From Christensenella timonensis (lineage in GTDB: Bacteria; Bacillota; Clostridia; Christensenellales; Christensenellaceae): a DNA stretch of 64,000 nt. Both the position numbers and the translations under genes were made by a program. Below the pieces are notes generated by a model. That model made no database searches and was not told the DNA's origin. It saw only the letters and a list, made by a program, of their open reading frames with translations. The stretch covers positions 2,250,157-2,314,156 of the forward strand of contig NZ_FLKP01000002.1 in the NCBI RefSeq assembly GCF_900087015.1, in the 5' to 3' direction. This document shows positions 16,760 through 26,252 of this stretch, piece by piece (position 1 is the first letter of the stretch; every line of letters starts with the position of its first letter).

Positions 16760-16990
16760 ATGCCAAGAATTTATAAAACTTTTTATAGCGTAGAATACAG
16801 AATATGGGGCAATGATTTCCCATCGACGCAATGGTTTGACAATAAGGAAGATGCCAAAGCCTTTAGTAATCAGGACTATCATGACGATCCCATTCCCCAT
16901 AGAGCAAGCAAAACGGAGAGAGTCGCGGATTATGAGAATAAATGTGCGGAGACAAGATTCTTCTTGGAAAATGAAAGTGCTCGCCAGTGA
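16760..16990 (+). CDS. Small protein of unknown function, first gene of an operator-controlled operon
   Basis: 76 residues with an AGAAGGAG site. It is polar, with aromatic residues near the N-terminus (FYSVEYRIWGND) and a helical Lys/Glu-rich C-terminus. No signal, membrane helix or known motif. It is 12 bases upstream of the HTH-containing gene and shares the palindromic promoter at 16661-16689. A toxin or antitoxin-like role is possible from context only. Confidence 0.5.
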   Translation: MPRIYKTFYSVEYRIWGNDFPSTQWFDNKEDAKAFSNQDYHDDPIPHRASKTERVADYENKCAETRFFLENESARQ

Positions 16991-17002
16991 AAGGAAGAAG
17001 AT

Positions 17003-17347
17003 ATGAAATTTCAGTTGTATAGCAAGCTGTATCAGGAAGCACTCACTTATGACGACGTTGATATGTATATCGGCGAAAGAGGGTGGCAGGAGTGGATGGA
17101 TGACTATGGAGAGGATAACGTACAGCAAATAACAAGCATCCTGAAATCAATATTTAATTTAGCGCACAGCACCATCAAAGAAATGCGAGAGACTCATAAA
17201 CTTGGAAGGGCGGAGTTTTGTCGCAGATACTTCAAAAAGCTGCGTACAGTTGAGAATTGGGATGCTGGAATAGTGGACACGCCCGAAGATCAAAAAATGA
17301 TGATTGGGTACAGCTTTTTTATTGAGGATATGCAGAGAAATATATAG
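17003..17347 (+). CDS. Putative HTH regulator (C-terminal XRE/YiaG-like helix-turn-helix)
   Basis: 114 residues with an AAGGAAG site. The N-terminal half is acidic and helical. The C-terminal part has the pattern IKEMRETHKLGRAEFCRRYF, then RTVENWDAG, which fits the HTH of YiaG/HigA-like regulators (x-L-S-x-A-E-F-A-R ... S-x-R-T-V-x-N-W-E-x-G). This suggests DNA binding and autoregulation through the palindrome in its promoter. Without a search the assignment stays moderate. Confidence 0.5.
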   Translation: MKFQLYSKLYQEALTYDDVDMYIGERGWQEWMDDYGEDNVQQITSILKSIFNLAHSTIKEMRETHKLGRAEFCRRYFKKLRTVENWDAGIVDTPEDQKMMIGYSFFIEDMQRNI

Positions 17348-17375
17348 ACTGATATGATATACGGAGCAATCTATT

Positions 17376-17993
17376 ATGGCGGTGTTTACATCATATGCTC
17401 TCGGAATTTTATGGGCGACGTGCAGTAATACAGGCGAAAAATATTTATTAACTAATCAAGATCCTTATTTCGCCAACTTCATACAAAAAATCAATGGTGG
17501 TAAAATTTACACACTAACGCACTGTCGCAACGGAACAAAATTATATTGCCTGAGAATAAAAAAATCACTGGAGTCGGAAATAGAGGAAAGCGGATATACC
17601 GGCAGAAAGAATACTGACAGGGCAATTCCGCGTGTAGATAATAATGCGGATTTTGTTCGAGCCTATATCCAGTGCCATTCTTCCCTTGGACTAAGGCCAT
17701 GCAAGACACGCCGTGGTGAGAAAATCAAAACTCCACGATTGCGCCTACATGGTGCATGGATGCTTATGGAATGGATGAGTGAAGTTATCGCCAAAACGGT
17801 TGGCGTCGGCGTTAAAAAAGTACAGAAGCACAGCAACAGCGAAATGGGCATATTGCACTACCAATCCTGTGTGGAAATTATAAAAATTTGCGAATGGGTT
17901 CTGTCTGAATCACATTCGCAAGCGTTTGAGGCAGCCGTATATTTAACTTTTCAAAATAAAAAAGGGCCGTCCAAAAAGGGACAGCCCTCTTGA
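17376..17993 (+). CDS. LAGLIDADG-like protein with apparently degenerate active sites
   Basis: 205 residues with a CGGAGC site. Residues 6-16 (SYALGILWATCS) and about 90-105 (FVRAYIQCHSSLGL) occupy the positions of the two LAGLIDADG helices of homing endonucleases, each followed by the usual strand and helix (KYLLTNQDPYFANFIQKI; PRLRLHGAWMLMEWMSEVI). The catalytic acidic residue that normally ends each helix is absent (Thr/Cys and His instead). It may therefore bind DNA without cutting, as LAGLIDADG-derived regulators do. It is the last gene of the palindrome-controlled operon; a GGGC/GCCC hairpin overlaps its end. Confidence 0.45.
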   Translation: MAVFTSYALGILWATCSNTGEKYLLTNQDPYFANFIQKINGGKIYTLTHCRNGTKLYCLRIKKSLESEIEESGYTGRKNTDRAIPRVDNNADFVRAYIQCHSSLGLRPCKTRRGEKIKTPRLRLHGAWMLMEWMSEVIAKTVGVGVKKVQKHSNSEMGILHYQSCVEIIKICEWVLSESHSQAFEAAVYLTFQNKKGPSKKGQPS

Positions 17994-18074
17994 CGTTAAA
18001 TAACAATTTTTTTGCTTGATCCCATATTCTGAAATTTAATTGCCTGCTTTTCCTTCGGCTCGCTTGGAATAAAT

Positions 18075-18932
18075 TCATCTGGCTAACTCGTCTGCTATTT
18101 GGATCGTCTCATCCGCGTGTTCGCCAGTCCTTTCCAGTTTATCTAATTTATCCTTCACCGATGTTTTCTCTTTGATGATGCCGGACAGATCCGAAATATA
18201 ATACTGACCAATATCCCAATCAAAATTCGCATGACATTGTACGCCATTGTATTCAGCCAAATAGTCGTTTTCCCCTATTATCCTGATGAGCTTCGCATTT
18301 CCCATTTTACCATGCAATGATTGGATACATGCTCGTGTTTCACATATAAATGAATCACTCTTTTCTTCCATATTTTCCTGCCTTTCCATTTTGTTTATCC
18401 TTTGCATATGCTGAACTATGTTTTTCACGATCAGTTTTTCAGAATCCCGTGAATAGGTTCCGTAATATAGCCTATTGCCTTTCAGCAGATTTATGATCTC
18501 CCTGTCTTTTTCCAGACTCTCTTTTTCGGTGTGGATCCTGCCTGCCTGCTCGAACTGCCTATCCTTTGGGCGCTCAATAAACAGGTTAAAATTGCAATAG
18601 GAGTTATACGCCTTGAATGCTTCCCGTTTTAAATCCTCGCTCGGATATTTTTGGTAAATCAATCCAAGGATCACCGGCGAATCTGTGACTGCTACATCCA
18701 CCTTCCCCTGAACGCATTTAAGCCGCCTGTTTTGTTCTTCCAATATCCGCAGTTGATGTGCAAAGCTGCCGTCCAAGAGGTCAAAGCGTTCAGCCCAAAC
18801 AAGCTCTTTCGCGTATTCTGGAATATATTCGGTCAGAATACCGCCTGTTTTCAGGAGCTTTGCGATCTCCCAGGCTGCGGCGGTTTTTCCCGCGCCAGGA
18901 CCGCCGAAAAGATTTACAACCAATGTTTTCAT
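18075..18932 (-). CDS. AAA/P-loop ATPase (nucleoside-kinase-like) with extra C-terminal domain
   Basis: 285 residues. Walker A GGPGAGKT is at residues 10-17, with DVAVTDSPV near 80 and a lid-like Arg/Lys region near 125-140. This is the AAA_28/NadR-like P-loop fold that may phosphorylate small substrates. Residues about 190-250 form a separate beta-rich segment (LIRIIGENDYLAEYNG), also seen as a stand-alone theme in element-borne proteins. It follows the conjugation operon after an 18-base gap and is probably the last gene of that transcript. The specific substrate is unknown. Confidence 0.65.
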   Translation of the reverse strand: MKTLVVNLFGGPGAGKTAAAWEIAKLLKTGGILTEYIPEYAKELVWAERFDLLDGSFAHQLRILEEQNRRLKCVQGKVDVAVTDSPVILGLIYQKYPSEDLKREAFKAYNSYCNFNLFIERPKDRQFEQAGRIHTEKESLEKDREIINLLKGNRLYYGTYSRDSEKLIVKNIVQHMQRINKMERQENMEEKSDSFICETRACIQSLHGKMGNAKLIRIIGENDYLAEYNGVQCHANFDWDIGQYYISDLSGIIKEKTSVKDKLDKLERTGEHADETIQIADELAR

Positions 18933-18950
18933 TTCCTGATTATCTCCTTC

Positions 18951-20600
18951 TTACACATACGGCCTGCCGTACATAAACGGCGTTCCCTGTACGGATACTT
19001 CTCGGTATACGACGCCGCCTGCCGAGGGTGCGGCTTCTATCATCATTCCGTCACCAACGTAAATAGCGACGTGTCCAATCGCCATAAACCGCTTTTTTAC
19101 CCTGCTGCTGTTTGGATAAGACCAGAAAATAAGGTCGCCTGCCTGTAACTGGCTCTCGTCGATCACCTTCTCATTATCCACGCAATATTTTGCCTGGTCT
19201 GCCGCAGTTGCGGGAAGCTCGATCCCAGCTTGCGCATATGCCCATTGCGTTAAACCGGAACAGTCAATATAGTTTCCCTGTCCGCGCAATTCCATGCTGT
19301 AAGGATCCCCTATCCTCGTAAACGCGGCTTCCACAATATCCCCGCCAAGCGTTCCTTTTGGGAGGTTCTTCACAATATCAGATATATTCCCAATTTCGGC
19401 GTCCGTCATTCCAAAGTAATCCACTCCCAATTTGCGCCACAAAGGGGCATTCTCGCTGCTCACAAGAAATTTGACCATTTCCTTTTGTTCTTCTGTCAGG
19501 TCATACTCATCAAGCATCTGTATATACCGCAGGTTCGTCACATTGAGTTCAGCGTGCATACCTGCCTGCACCGTAGGCGAAGTGGAAGCAAGAACACGGG
19601 TACTGCGCTGTGCGTCTGTTGTAGCAGTAGCTTCCGGTTCTTCTGTCCAAATATTTACTGTGATTGGGTTCATTTTGAAATACAAGTCCCGTATCTCCTG
19701 AATATCCGCATCGCTGAACCCAATCGGCGCGTTGCTGCTGTCATTTGAGATGACAGCGTAGAGCGCAAGGCAATCCACCCAATTATCTACCCTGCCCCCT
19801 TCATCGCCAATATCCGCGCCATAGCTGACGTCAACGGTATACCCCTGAGCCTCATATTCCTGCCGTTTTGCCGCAAGCTCTCCAAACCATTCGTTCCCTA
19901 CCTGTTCCACAATACTTTTTACCTTATTCGGATTTTCCTCATTATCCGAGAAAAATATCCCCGGTGGAGATGATGAGACCGCGATCATGATGTTCGCAAC
20001 GATAAATACCAAAAGTACGGCGATCAAGATTGGCAACCCGATAAAGGGTATCTTTGCCACAAAGGATATCCCGCCGCGCACGGTGTTCGCACCGCTTTTC
20101 GCAATTTTCTTCGCCGTCTTTTTCGCTGTGTTCTTTGCAGTCTTGACCGCCGCTTTTTGCGTTTCCCTCCTGACAGCCCTTTTTGCCTGCTCCCTACGAA
20201 CGATTGCTGCGGTTTTTCCTGTGTTCGGCGTATGGGAAGGTGTTTTTGGAGACACAGCAACAGTTTCTTTACTGCTGCCATGTGCTTTGCCAATTTGCCG
20301 GGACAATATATCCCGCGCCATTCCGCCTACAGTATTTGCCGCTGCTTTTGTATCTTCCGAAAGCTCTTTCCCCACTGCCTGCTCGGGCGCCAAATCGTAA
20401 TGCTCCATCGCCATTTTTTTCTTCACAAGGCCGAGGGCGGCCTGCGTATTACGCAAGCCGCCCTTTACCATGCCTTGGGGCCGCATCTTTTGTAGTTCTT
20501 CTTCGCGGTTCATGACACTTGGGGAAAGCTGTATATTCCGCGCATGTTTCGCATGGATACCGCGCACGATACGTTTTGCCTGTTCCTGCTTATCCTGCAA
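18951..20600 (-). CDS. Membrane-anchored NlpC/P60 cell-wall hydrolase of the conjugation system (CD1108-like)
   Basis: 549 residues starting at TTG 20600 with GGAGG 9 bases upstream. The cytoplasmic N-terminus (about 1-185) is Lys/Ala-rich. One membrane helix follows (about 190-215, PFIGLPILIAVLLVFIVANI), then a linker domain (about 240-400) and a C-terminal NlpC/P60 domain with catalytic DCSGL (Cys near 446) and GHVAIYVG (His near 512). It cuts peptidoglycan cross-links to let the mating channel through the wall, as Tn916 Orf14 and CD1108-type proteins do. It overlaps the VirB4 gene by 11 bases. Confidence 0.85.
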   Translation of the reverse strand: MQDKQEQAKRIVRGIHAKHARNIQLSPSVMNREEELQKMRPQGMVKGGLRNTQAALGLVKKKMAMEHYDLAPEQAVGKELSEDTKAAANTVGGMARDILSRQIGKAHGSSKETVAVSPKTPSHTPNTGKTAAIVRREQAKRAVRRETQKAAVKTAKNTAKKTAKKIAKSGANTVRGGISFVAKIPFIGLPILIAVLLVFIVANIMIAVSSSPPGIFFSDNEENPNKVKSIVEQVGNEWFGELAAKRQEYEAQGYTVDVSYGADIGDEGGRVDNWVDCLALYAVISNDSSNAPIGFSDADIQEIRDLYFKMNPITVNIWTEEPEATATTDAQRSTRVLASTSPTVQAGMHAELNVTNLRYIQMLDEYDLTEEQKEMVKFLVSSENAPLWRKLGVDYFGMTDAEIGNISDIVKNLPKGTLGGDIVEAAFTRIGDPYSMELRGQGNYIDCSGLTQWAYAQAGIELPATAADQAKYCVDNEKVIDESQLQAGDLIFWSYPNSSRVKKRFMAIGHVAIYVGDGMMIEAAPSAGGVVYREVSVQGTPFMYGRPYV

Positions 20601-22926
20601 ATGTATCCACCTCCTCGATCTTGGTTGTCATTGCCTGGTAGAGCTTCGTATCCTTGTCAAACCTGCCGTCAAAGGGTACGACAACCGAGCCGCACCGCAT
20701 CAACCCGCAGCCTGCTTCCGCGTTTGATAGATAGTCCATTTGCCGTTCGGACAGGTTCAGTAATTCGCCAAGGGCGTTCCGGTCTGATTCGGCTTGCTTG
20801 AACAGCATAAGGAATTCCGAATTGGAAATCATATCCCTGCCATATTCAGATTGGATCAGCGATGAAATATTTTGGCTGATCGAACAAATACCGCATCCAT
20901 ATTTTCGCATCCTGCGATACAGGGCGTCCGCCGCTTTTCCTGTATATTCCTGGCGGTACATCCACCAAAATTCGTCAATGTATACCCATGTACGTTTACC
21001 GAGCGAACGGTTTAGCGCCACGCGGTTTTGGATCGCGTCCAGTACGATCAGCATTGCAAGCGGTTTCAGCTTTTCCCCAAGGTCGCGGATATCGTAGCAA
21101 AGAAGCCGGGATTTCGTATCTACATTGGTCTGCTGCGCAAACATATTGAGCGAACCCAAGACGTACAGTTCCAGACAGGCAGCGAGATCCTGCGCCTCAT
21201 CCTCCGGCTGCTTTTTAATCAGTTCATACAGGTCCTTTAGCGTAACCTGCTTTTTCCTGCGCCCATTTGCTACGTTTGTCAGCAATCGGCGCGAACACCT
21301 GTCTATGATCGTCTGCTGTTTTGGGCTGATGTAGTCTTTGCCAATCGCCATTTCGATCAGCGTCAAAATGAACTCGCACTTGATCGCTACCGGATCATCG
21401 CCCTTTTCCACATACTGCATCATATCCAGTGCGTTTATGCGCATTTTTGAACCTGCCGAGAGGTGGATAAACTCTCCTTTCAGCAGTCTCACAAGCGGAA
21501 ACGCTTCACGTTCCGGATCCAAAATAATCACATCGTCCTCTGTCGTTTTCAGGATCAGGTTAATCACTTCGTTCTTGTAACACATGGATTTTCCGCTCCC
21601 CGTGCTGCCAAGATACACGGAATGGGGCGAATTGTTCTTTCTTTTGTCCGCAACAATCAAGTGCTTGGTCATCATGTTCTGCCCGTAGCATATTCCGCCT
21701 TTGTCCCATATTTCCTGCGATACGAAGGGCATCAGGGTTGCCGCATTTTCTGTCGTAAGGGTACGCAGCGAATCCATATACCAAAGTCCATAGGGAAGAA
21801 CCGTATTAAGCCCCTGCTCCTGTCGGTACATGGCGGTCTGGAACCGGCACATATATCCCTGTCCAACCGCAATGAGGGCTTCCGTGTCGTTATCCAGTTC
21901 ACGCAGCGAATCAGCCATATGGAAAAGGTTGACCTGCGCCCATACGATCCGTTGGTCGTATTCCCGGATCAGCCTGATGATCTCCGTAAGCCCGTTGCGC
22001 TTTTCCTCCAGACGGGGCGGGACCGTGGCGTTGTAGTTGCCCTGCTCGTTCGCTTTTTTCGTGGAGCTGCCAATTTCCGTTTCCACGGAAAGCAATTTCC
22101 TTTGTACCTGCTGCAAGGAATCCTCCCGGGATTTCGAGATCATATCGATGGAAAGCATCATTTCTTTCGGCAGGTTCATGAGTTCGGTAATAAGCGTATC
22201 CCGCAAATACGCGGGGTATTCGCCCAAAAACAGGACGCGTCCGTACCGTTTCCCGATTTTAAAATAGTTGCTGTGAAATTCCATACCGTCCGGCGCAATA
22301 TAATCCCTCACATTATGTCCCCGTTTTTCGATCAACTCCCGGTCTATATGGAATTGCATTTCCTCTCCCGCGCGGAAAAAATCATAAAAGATTTTCAGGC
22401 GGTCCTCTGTACCCACGCGTTCAAAGTTGCTGCCCACCTTGGAAAGCGCGCCTTTGAGGGTGCTTTCCATACGTGTGAACCACGGCTGCGCATCCTCGGC
22501 TTTCTTCCTTTGCGTCGTGACCGTGATATATTTCTCCTGCACAATATTGTTTGTTCCTTCCGTCGCGCGCCGCCGGTTTATGCTGTTTATTTCCTCGCGG
22601 TATTCATCGAACCCATCGCTTTTGAGCGGCAAAAACATATCCCCATGCAGCGTCGCCTCATTGACCTTTTTGTTTACGAGCGTTATCTTCATCAGCTCGT
22701 CGATATCAAAGGACTTTAGAAGCTCCTGGTATCCCGCAAAGATGTATTTCTGTTCCTCCGGTGACGCCGCCTGGTAGTTTACATCCAGAAACCGTCCGGT
22801 CATCGAAAAAGTGCCGTTGTGTTCAAAAATACCGTTCTTATGAACGGCCTTGATCGGAATACTTTTTTGTACGGATTTCGGTCTTTTATATACGGGCTTA
22901 CTCTGCTTTGGTTTCCACTGTGCCAT
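20590..22926 (-). CDS. VirB4-type conjugation ATPase (CD1110-like)
   Basis: 778 residues from the ATG at 22926 (AAGGAG site); an in-frame ATG 16 codons upstream lies deeper in the PrgI gene. The N-terminal TraC/VirB4 region is followed by the ATPase: Walker A GSTGSGKS near residue 442 and Walker B TWVYIDEFWW near 650. It is the motor that energises assembly of the type IV secretion channel on the cytoplasmic side. Gene order PrgI-VirB4-NlpC is that of Tn1549/CTn elements. Confidence 0.9.
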   Translation of the reverse strand: MAQWKPKQSKPVYKRPKSVQKSIPIKAVHKNGIFEHNGTFSMTGRFLDVNYQAASPEEQKYIFAGYQELLKSFDIDELMKITLVNKKVNEATLHGDMFLPLKSDGFDEYREEINSINRRRATEGTNNIVQEKYITVTTQRKKAEDAQPWFTRMESTLKGALSKVGSNFERVGTEDRLKIFYDFFRAGEEMQFHIDRELIEKRGHNVRDYIAPDGMEFHSNYFKIGKRYGRVLFLGEYPAYLRDTLITELMNLPKEMMLSIDMISKSREDSLQQVQRKLLSVETEIGSSTKKANEQGNYNATVPPRLEEKRNGLTEIIRLIREYDQRIVWAQVNLFHMADSLRELDNDTEALIAVGQGYMCRFQTAMYRQEQGLNTVLPYGLWYMDSLRTLTTENAATLMPFVSQEIWDKGGICYGQNMMTKHLIVADKRKNNSPHSVYLGSTGSGKSMCYKNEVINLILKTTEDDVIILDPEREAFPLVRLLKGEFIHLSAGSKMRINALDMMQYVEKGDDPVAIKCEFILTLIEMAIGKDYISPKQQTIIDRCSRRLLTNVANGRRKKQVTLKDLYELIKKQPEDEAQDLAACLELYVLGSLNMFAQQTNVDTKSRLLCYDIRDLGEKLKPLAMLIVLDAIQNRVALNRSLGKRTWVYIDEFWWMYRQEYTGKAADALYRRMRKYGCGICSISQNISSLIQSEYGRDMISNSEFLMLFKQAESDRNALGELLNLSERQMDYLSNAEAGCGLMRCGSVVVPFDGRFDKDTKLYQAMTTKIEEVDTFAG

Positions 22927-23278
22927 GTGTTTTCTTCTCCTTCTTTTGAGTGTCGTTTTCCGAGATTGCTTCATACAACCTGTTCTCCGAGATGTACCAC
23001 CGCTTCCTGAAGGACAGCAGTTCGCTCTCCAGCCAGATCATAAGAAATTGTTCAAGCCGCATTTTATGTGGCCGCGCAAAGGCAAACAGGAAGCACGGGA
23101 GGCCAAGCCCTATCGCCAAATAGCTTGCGGCCTGCAAAGGCAGGTATTTTGTCACTGTCGTATAGGACAGAATGATAATAATGATCCCTATGATGCTGAG
23201 GGCAAGCTGCCTCCCGTTCATCCCCGCAAGTATGTTTTCCTTATATTCGGATATATCTGTAATCACTGTAGTTTCCAT
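22898..23278 (-). CDS. PrgI-family conjugation membrane protein (CD1111-like)
   Basis: 126 residues from the ATG at 23278, chosen for its GAGGAGG site rather than the longer frame that enters the previous gene. Two adjacent membrane helices (about 25-65) flank ALSIIGIIIIILSYTTVTKY and LPLQAASYLAIGLGLP. The C-terminus is Lys-rich and cytoplasmic. The size and position between TrbL and VirB4 match PrgI/TcpE-like proteins of Gram-positive type IV secretion systems, thought to sit at the base of the channel with VirB4. Confidence 0.8.
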   Translation of the reverse strand: METTVITDISEYKENILAGMNGRQLALSIIGIIIIILSYTTVTKYLPLQAASYLAIGLGLPCFLFAFARPHKMRLEQFLMIWLESELLSFRKRWYISENRLYEAISENDTQKKEKKTHGTVETKAE

Positions 23279-23288
23279 ATTTTCCTCC

Positions 23289-24170
23289 TCATACGCCGAG
23301 CATTTCCCTGATGAACCTGTTTGCCGACATGACAACAACCACCAGCATCACCGATTGCAGCATGATCTGGAACAGGTAGTTGATAAGGGTATTCCAATAG
23401 GTAAAGTTTGGGTTGACGTTTCCTGCTTCCCATGATGGGAAAATGAAAGCGCTGTTTGACGCCATTGCTGTAAATATGACGATGGCAAGCGCGATCACAC
23501 AGATTTCAAGGCAAACCGCCGCATAAGCCTTGAGGAAATGCTTTCCGGTCTGGCTCGTTTCGGGGCTGCCGAGCGTCGAGAGCGGAACCGGGGCAAGGCA
23601 GCTATAGATGAACAAACGGAAAAACCGCAGGTAGGTACAGACCACAAGGCATATACCCGCTGCCCACATGATGACGTTGCCTACAACCGCAAGCAGTCCC
23701 ATTGGAATACTTTGGAATATTGCTCCTAACCGTTCCCACCAACTCGCGTTTATCATCTGCTGCGCCGCTTCGACTACCTCCGGGGATATTCTCGCAAACT
23801 CAAAATCTGTTGCGTTTTGGAAAATGGTATCGTTGATTCCCATTGACACATTGATCGAAAAATTCAAAACCTGTATTCCGTAGTCGATCACGAATTTCAC
23901 GATCAAAAAGCGCGCGATCCAGCCAATCACCTGTTGGATGGAAAGGTCTTTGAAATTGCTTGTGGTCTTGAAAAAGGTCATCAGGAAAAACAGGACAAGA
24001 AGCCCATAGCCAATTCCCTGTATTCCCGTATTGATCTTTACCACCACATCCCATATCGCCCCGCCTGCGTAATCGGCGGGGGCCATCATAAGCAGGTCCT
24101 TCACATCCCCAAAACAGTTGTTCAGGAAAGTAAGTCCCATTTGGATCGTCCAAAGTACGCTATACTCCAA
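23289..24170 (-). CDS. TrbL/VirB6-like conjugation channel protein (CD1112-like)
   Basis: 293 residues with five to six membrane helices and a large extracytoplasmic loop between the second and third (MGINDTIFQNATDFEF). The start appears to be TTG 24170 behind a G-rich ribosome site; ATG 24140 is an alternative. VirB6/TrbL proteins form the inner-membrane part of the DNA channel. Position between the Maff2 and PrgI genes supports the assignment. Confidence 0.8.
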   Translation of the reverse strand: MEYSVLWTIQMGLTFLNNCFGDVKDLLMMAPADYAGGAIWDVVVKINTGIQGIGYGLLVLFFLMTFFKTTSNFKDLSIQQVIGWIARFLIVKFVIDYGIQVLNFSINVSMGINDTIFQNATDFEFARISPEVVEAAQQMINASWWERLGAIFQSIPMGLLAVVGNVIMWAAGICLVVCTYLRFFRLFIYSCLAPVPLSTLGSPETSQTGKHFLKAYAAVCLEICVIALAIVIFTAMASNSAFIFPSWEAGNVNPNFTYWNTLINYLFQIMLQSVMLVVVVMSANRFIREMLGV

Positions 24171-24200
24171 TTACCCCGCCCCCTTTCTTTGTTGGCGCGG

Positions 24201-24521
24201 TCATACCGATACTCCAATCGCCTGCAGCACGAACTTGATTCCGACCATAATTGCGCCGCCCGCTAGGAACAGGATCGCATTGGTACGCTGTGAAGCGTCC
24301 TGTGATTTCAGCGCAAGCGCGAGCTGCACACCGCCCCATATAAGGGCAATGACGCCCACGACGGTCACGATTGAAAGGATGAAATCCACAAGGTTGTTCA
24401 TCGCTTCAAGTGGGTCCATCCCCTGTTGAATATCTACTGCAAACGCTGTTTGGGCAAAAAAAATGATGGTCAGCATAACGACCACCATAACAACAATCTT
24501 TAAGTTTTTTCTTCTTTTCAT
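24201..24521 (-). CDS. Maff2-family / VirB2-like small membrane protein
   Basis: 106 residues. A signal-like first helix (about 8-28, ending near AFA-V) and two more hydrophobic segments (FILSIVTVVGVIALIWGGVQ and AILFLAGGAIMVGIKFVL) give the TrbC/VirB2 pilin-like layout. Maff2 proteins occupy this slot in Tn1549-type operons. It lies between the coupling protein and TrbL-like genes and has a TAGGAG site. It may form an oligomeric pore or pilus-like part of the mating channel. Confidence 0.75.
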   Translation of the reverse strand: MKRRKNLKIVVMVVVMLTIIFFAQTAFAVDIQQGMDPLEAMNNLVDFILSIVTVVGVIALIWGGVQLALALKSQDASQRTNAILFLAGGAIMVGIKFVLQAIGVSV

Positions 24522-24560
24522 GCCGTTTTCTCCTATTCAGTTTTCAAGGTGCGACTGCCA

Positions 24561-26252
24561 TCAGGCAGCTTTGTTTCGATCCCGCCTGTAATAATACGGC
24601 GGGGCGCCGCCCTGCTGTGCAAGGCGGATGTTCGGGTGCTTCATCAGGTCGTATTTCCTGTCGATTATGGGTTTTTCATTTGCGATCAGGACGATACAAT
24701 CTCTGCGGTCAAGCTCCCTTATCTCACCGGGCGTCATAAGCTCGCGCCCCGTGATATTGATATTGGTATTCAGGTTGTTCGCGGATTTCCCAAATGTGTC
24801 GTAGCGGATCGTAGCCTTTGATAGTTCCTCGGCTACATACTTATGGGTGCTCTGTTCGTTTCCTCCAAGGTAGAGCATCACGTCACAACATCCTGTGATG
24901 TTCTCCCATGTGTCCTTGAACAATCCTTTGAGCTGCGCTATGTTTTGAATCACGATATTCATACTGAAATTCCTGCTGCGGCACGTTGAAAGTACCTTTT
25001 GTCCGCCGTCGTTCGACTGCCCGGAGGAAATCGAGATATTGGCGTACTCATCTAAAATGAACCGCACATGGCGGGCAAGCCGTCCGTCCGGCCTGCTGTC
25101 CGCAATGTACTCAAGCTCCTGAAACATCTGTGTATAGAGCATACTGGCAAGCCAGTCAAAGGACGGATCGCAGTCTGAGGTAATGCAGAATAGCGCAATC
25201 TTTTTTTCCGCGAGGTCACTGAAATGCAGTTCATCCTCCGAAGTCAGGTCAATAACTTCCTCGATCCCAAAGAGGGAAAGCGACACACCCGCCATGACAA
25301 GGATCGATTTCGCCGTTTTTCCCGCCGCAAGCTTGTACATATCATATTGACGGCAGGCAATGTGGTTTGGGTTCTTGTGCTTCAATTCCTCAAACAGCAT
25401 ATCCAACGGGCTTTTATGGTTCTCATCCTTTTCACGTACCTCCGCATACCGCAGCATTTCAGCCATCATCGCAAAATTCTGTTCGTTGCTCGGCGCTTCG
25501 TACCATAGGTAGAACATAAGGGCTTGAAGCAGCGCGATTTGTGCTTTTTCCCAAAAGGGATCAGAACTGTGCGCATCCTTCGGTGTGGTGTTCTGTATGA
25601 AATTCGTTATAAGGGAAATAACGTCGCTGTCCTTTCGTAAGTACCGGAATGGATTGTACCGCATGGAGTTTTTCATATCTATGAGGTTTAACACCCTAAC
25701 CTCATATCCCATTTTTTCAAGGGCATGGCCCGTACTCCGCAGCGCTTCCCCCTTCGGATCGGAGCAAACGTAGCTTAAATTGGGGGTGCTCGAGACCAAT
25801 CCCGGTATACAAAATCCCCGTCCTTTCCCGTTTCCGCTCCCGCCCACCACTAAAATATTGAGATTGTGTTGGTGGCGGTACATATCCAATCCAATAGAAA
25901 GGTTTTGTGACAGGATGATATTTTCATCCTGAACATATTTGCGCTGCAATTCCCTGAGATTGGCAAACCCCGCGCTGCCATGCTCTTTGCCGTGCATATA
26001 CAGACCGGCGCGAAAAAGGTAGTTTGACAGCAATACAAGCCATATAACGACCACCACAACTACAAAAGCCGCCGTATGCCCGGCGGCTTTGAAGTAGAAT
26101 ATATTTGCGGCGTTCACCATGAAATTTTGTTTGAACTGTTCAAATGTGATCCCTATCTCATAGCTCATAGCGAGCTTCACGGCGAACCACAACATCCCGC
26201 CGAGCAGCACGCCCCACATGATGACCGACGATTTCAGCGTCTTTTTGTCCAT
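24561..26252 (-). CDS. VirD4-type coupling protein (CD1115-like)
   Basis: 563 residues. Two N-terminal membrane helices (about 10-30 and 55-80) precede the ATPase domain with Walker A GGSGNGKG (near residue 136) and Walker B RFILDEYANI (near 395). The ATG overlaps the upstream stop as TGATG. The protein brings the relaxase-DNA complex to the secretion channel and pumps the strand. The family is the TcpA/VirD4 group of Gram-positive elements. The coupled upstream gene encodes a PcfB-like protein, its usual accessory. Confidence 0.9.
   Translation of the reverse strand: MDKKTLKSSVIMWGVLLGGMLWFAVKLAMSYEIGITFEQFKQNFMVNAANIFYFKAAGHTAAFVVVVVVIWLVLLSNYLFRAGLYMHGKEHGSAGFANLRELQRKYVQDENIILSQNLSIGLDMYRHQHNLNILVVGGSGNGKGRGFCIPGLVSSTPNLSYVCSDPKGEALRSTGHALEKMGYEVRVLNLIDMKNSMRYNPFRYLRKDSDVISLITNFIQNTTPKDAHSSDPFWEKAQIALLQALMFYLWYEAPSNEQNFAMMAEMLRYAEVREKDENHKSPLDMLFEELKHKNPNHIACRQYDMYKLAAGKTAKSILVMAGVSLSLFGIEEVIDLTSEDELHFSDLAEKKIALFCITSDCDPSFDWLASMLYTQMFQELEYIADSRPDGRLARHVRFILDEYANISISSGQSNDGGQKVLSTCRSRNFSMNIVIQNIAQLKGLFKDTWENITGCCDVMLYLGGNEQSTHKYVAEELSKATIRYDTFGKSANNLNTNINITGRELMTPGEIRELDRRDCIVLIANEKPIIDRKYDLMKHPNIRLAQQGGAPPYYYRRDRNKAA

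Noticed and set aside
21463..22719. 418-codon plus-strand open frame
   Set aside because: It lies wholly antisense to the VirB4 gene, has no recognisable domain and no ribosome site; the opposite frame has clear Walker motifs.
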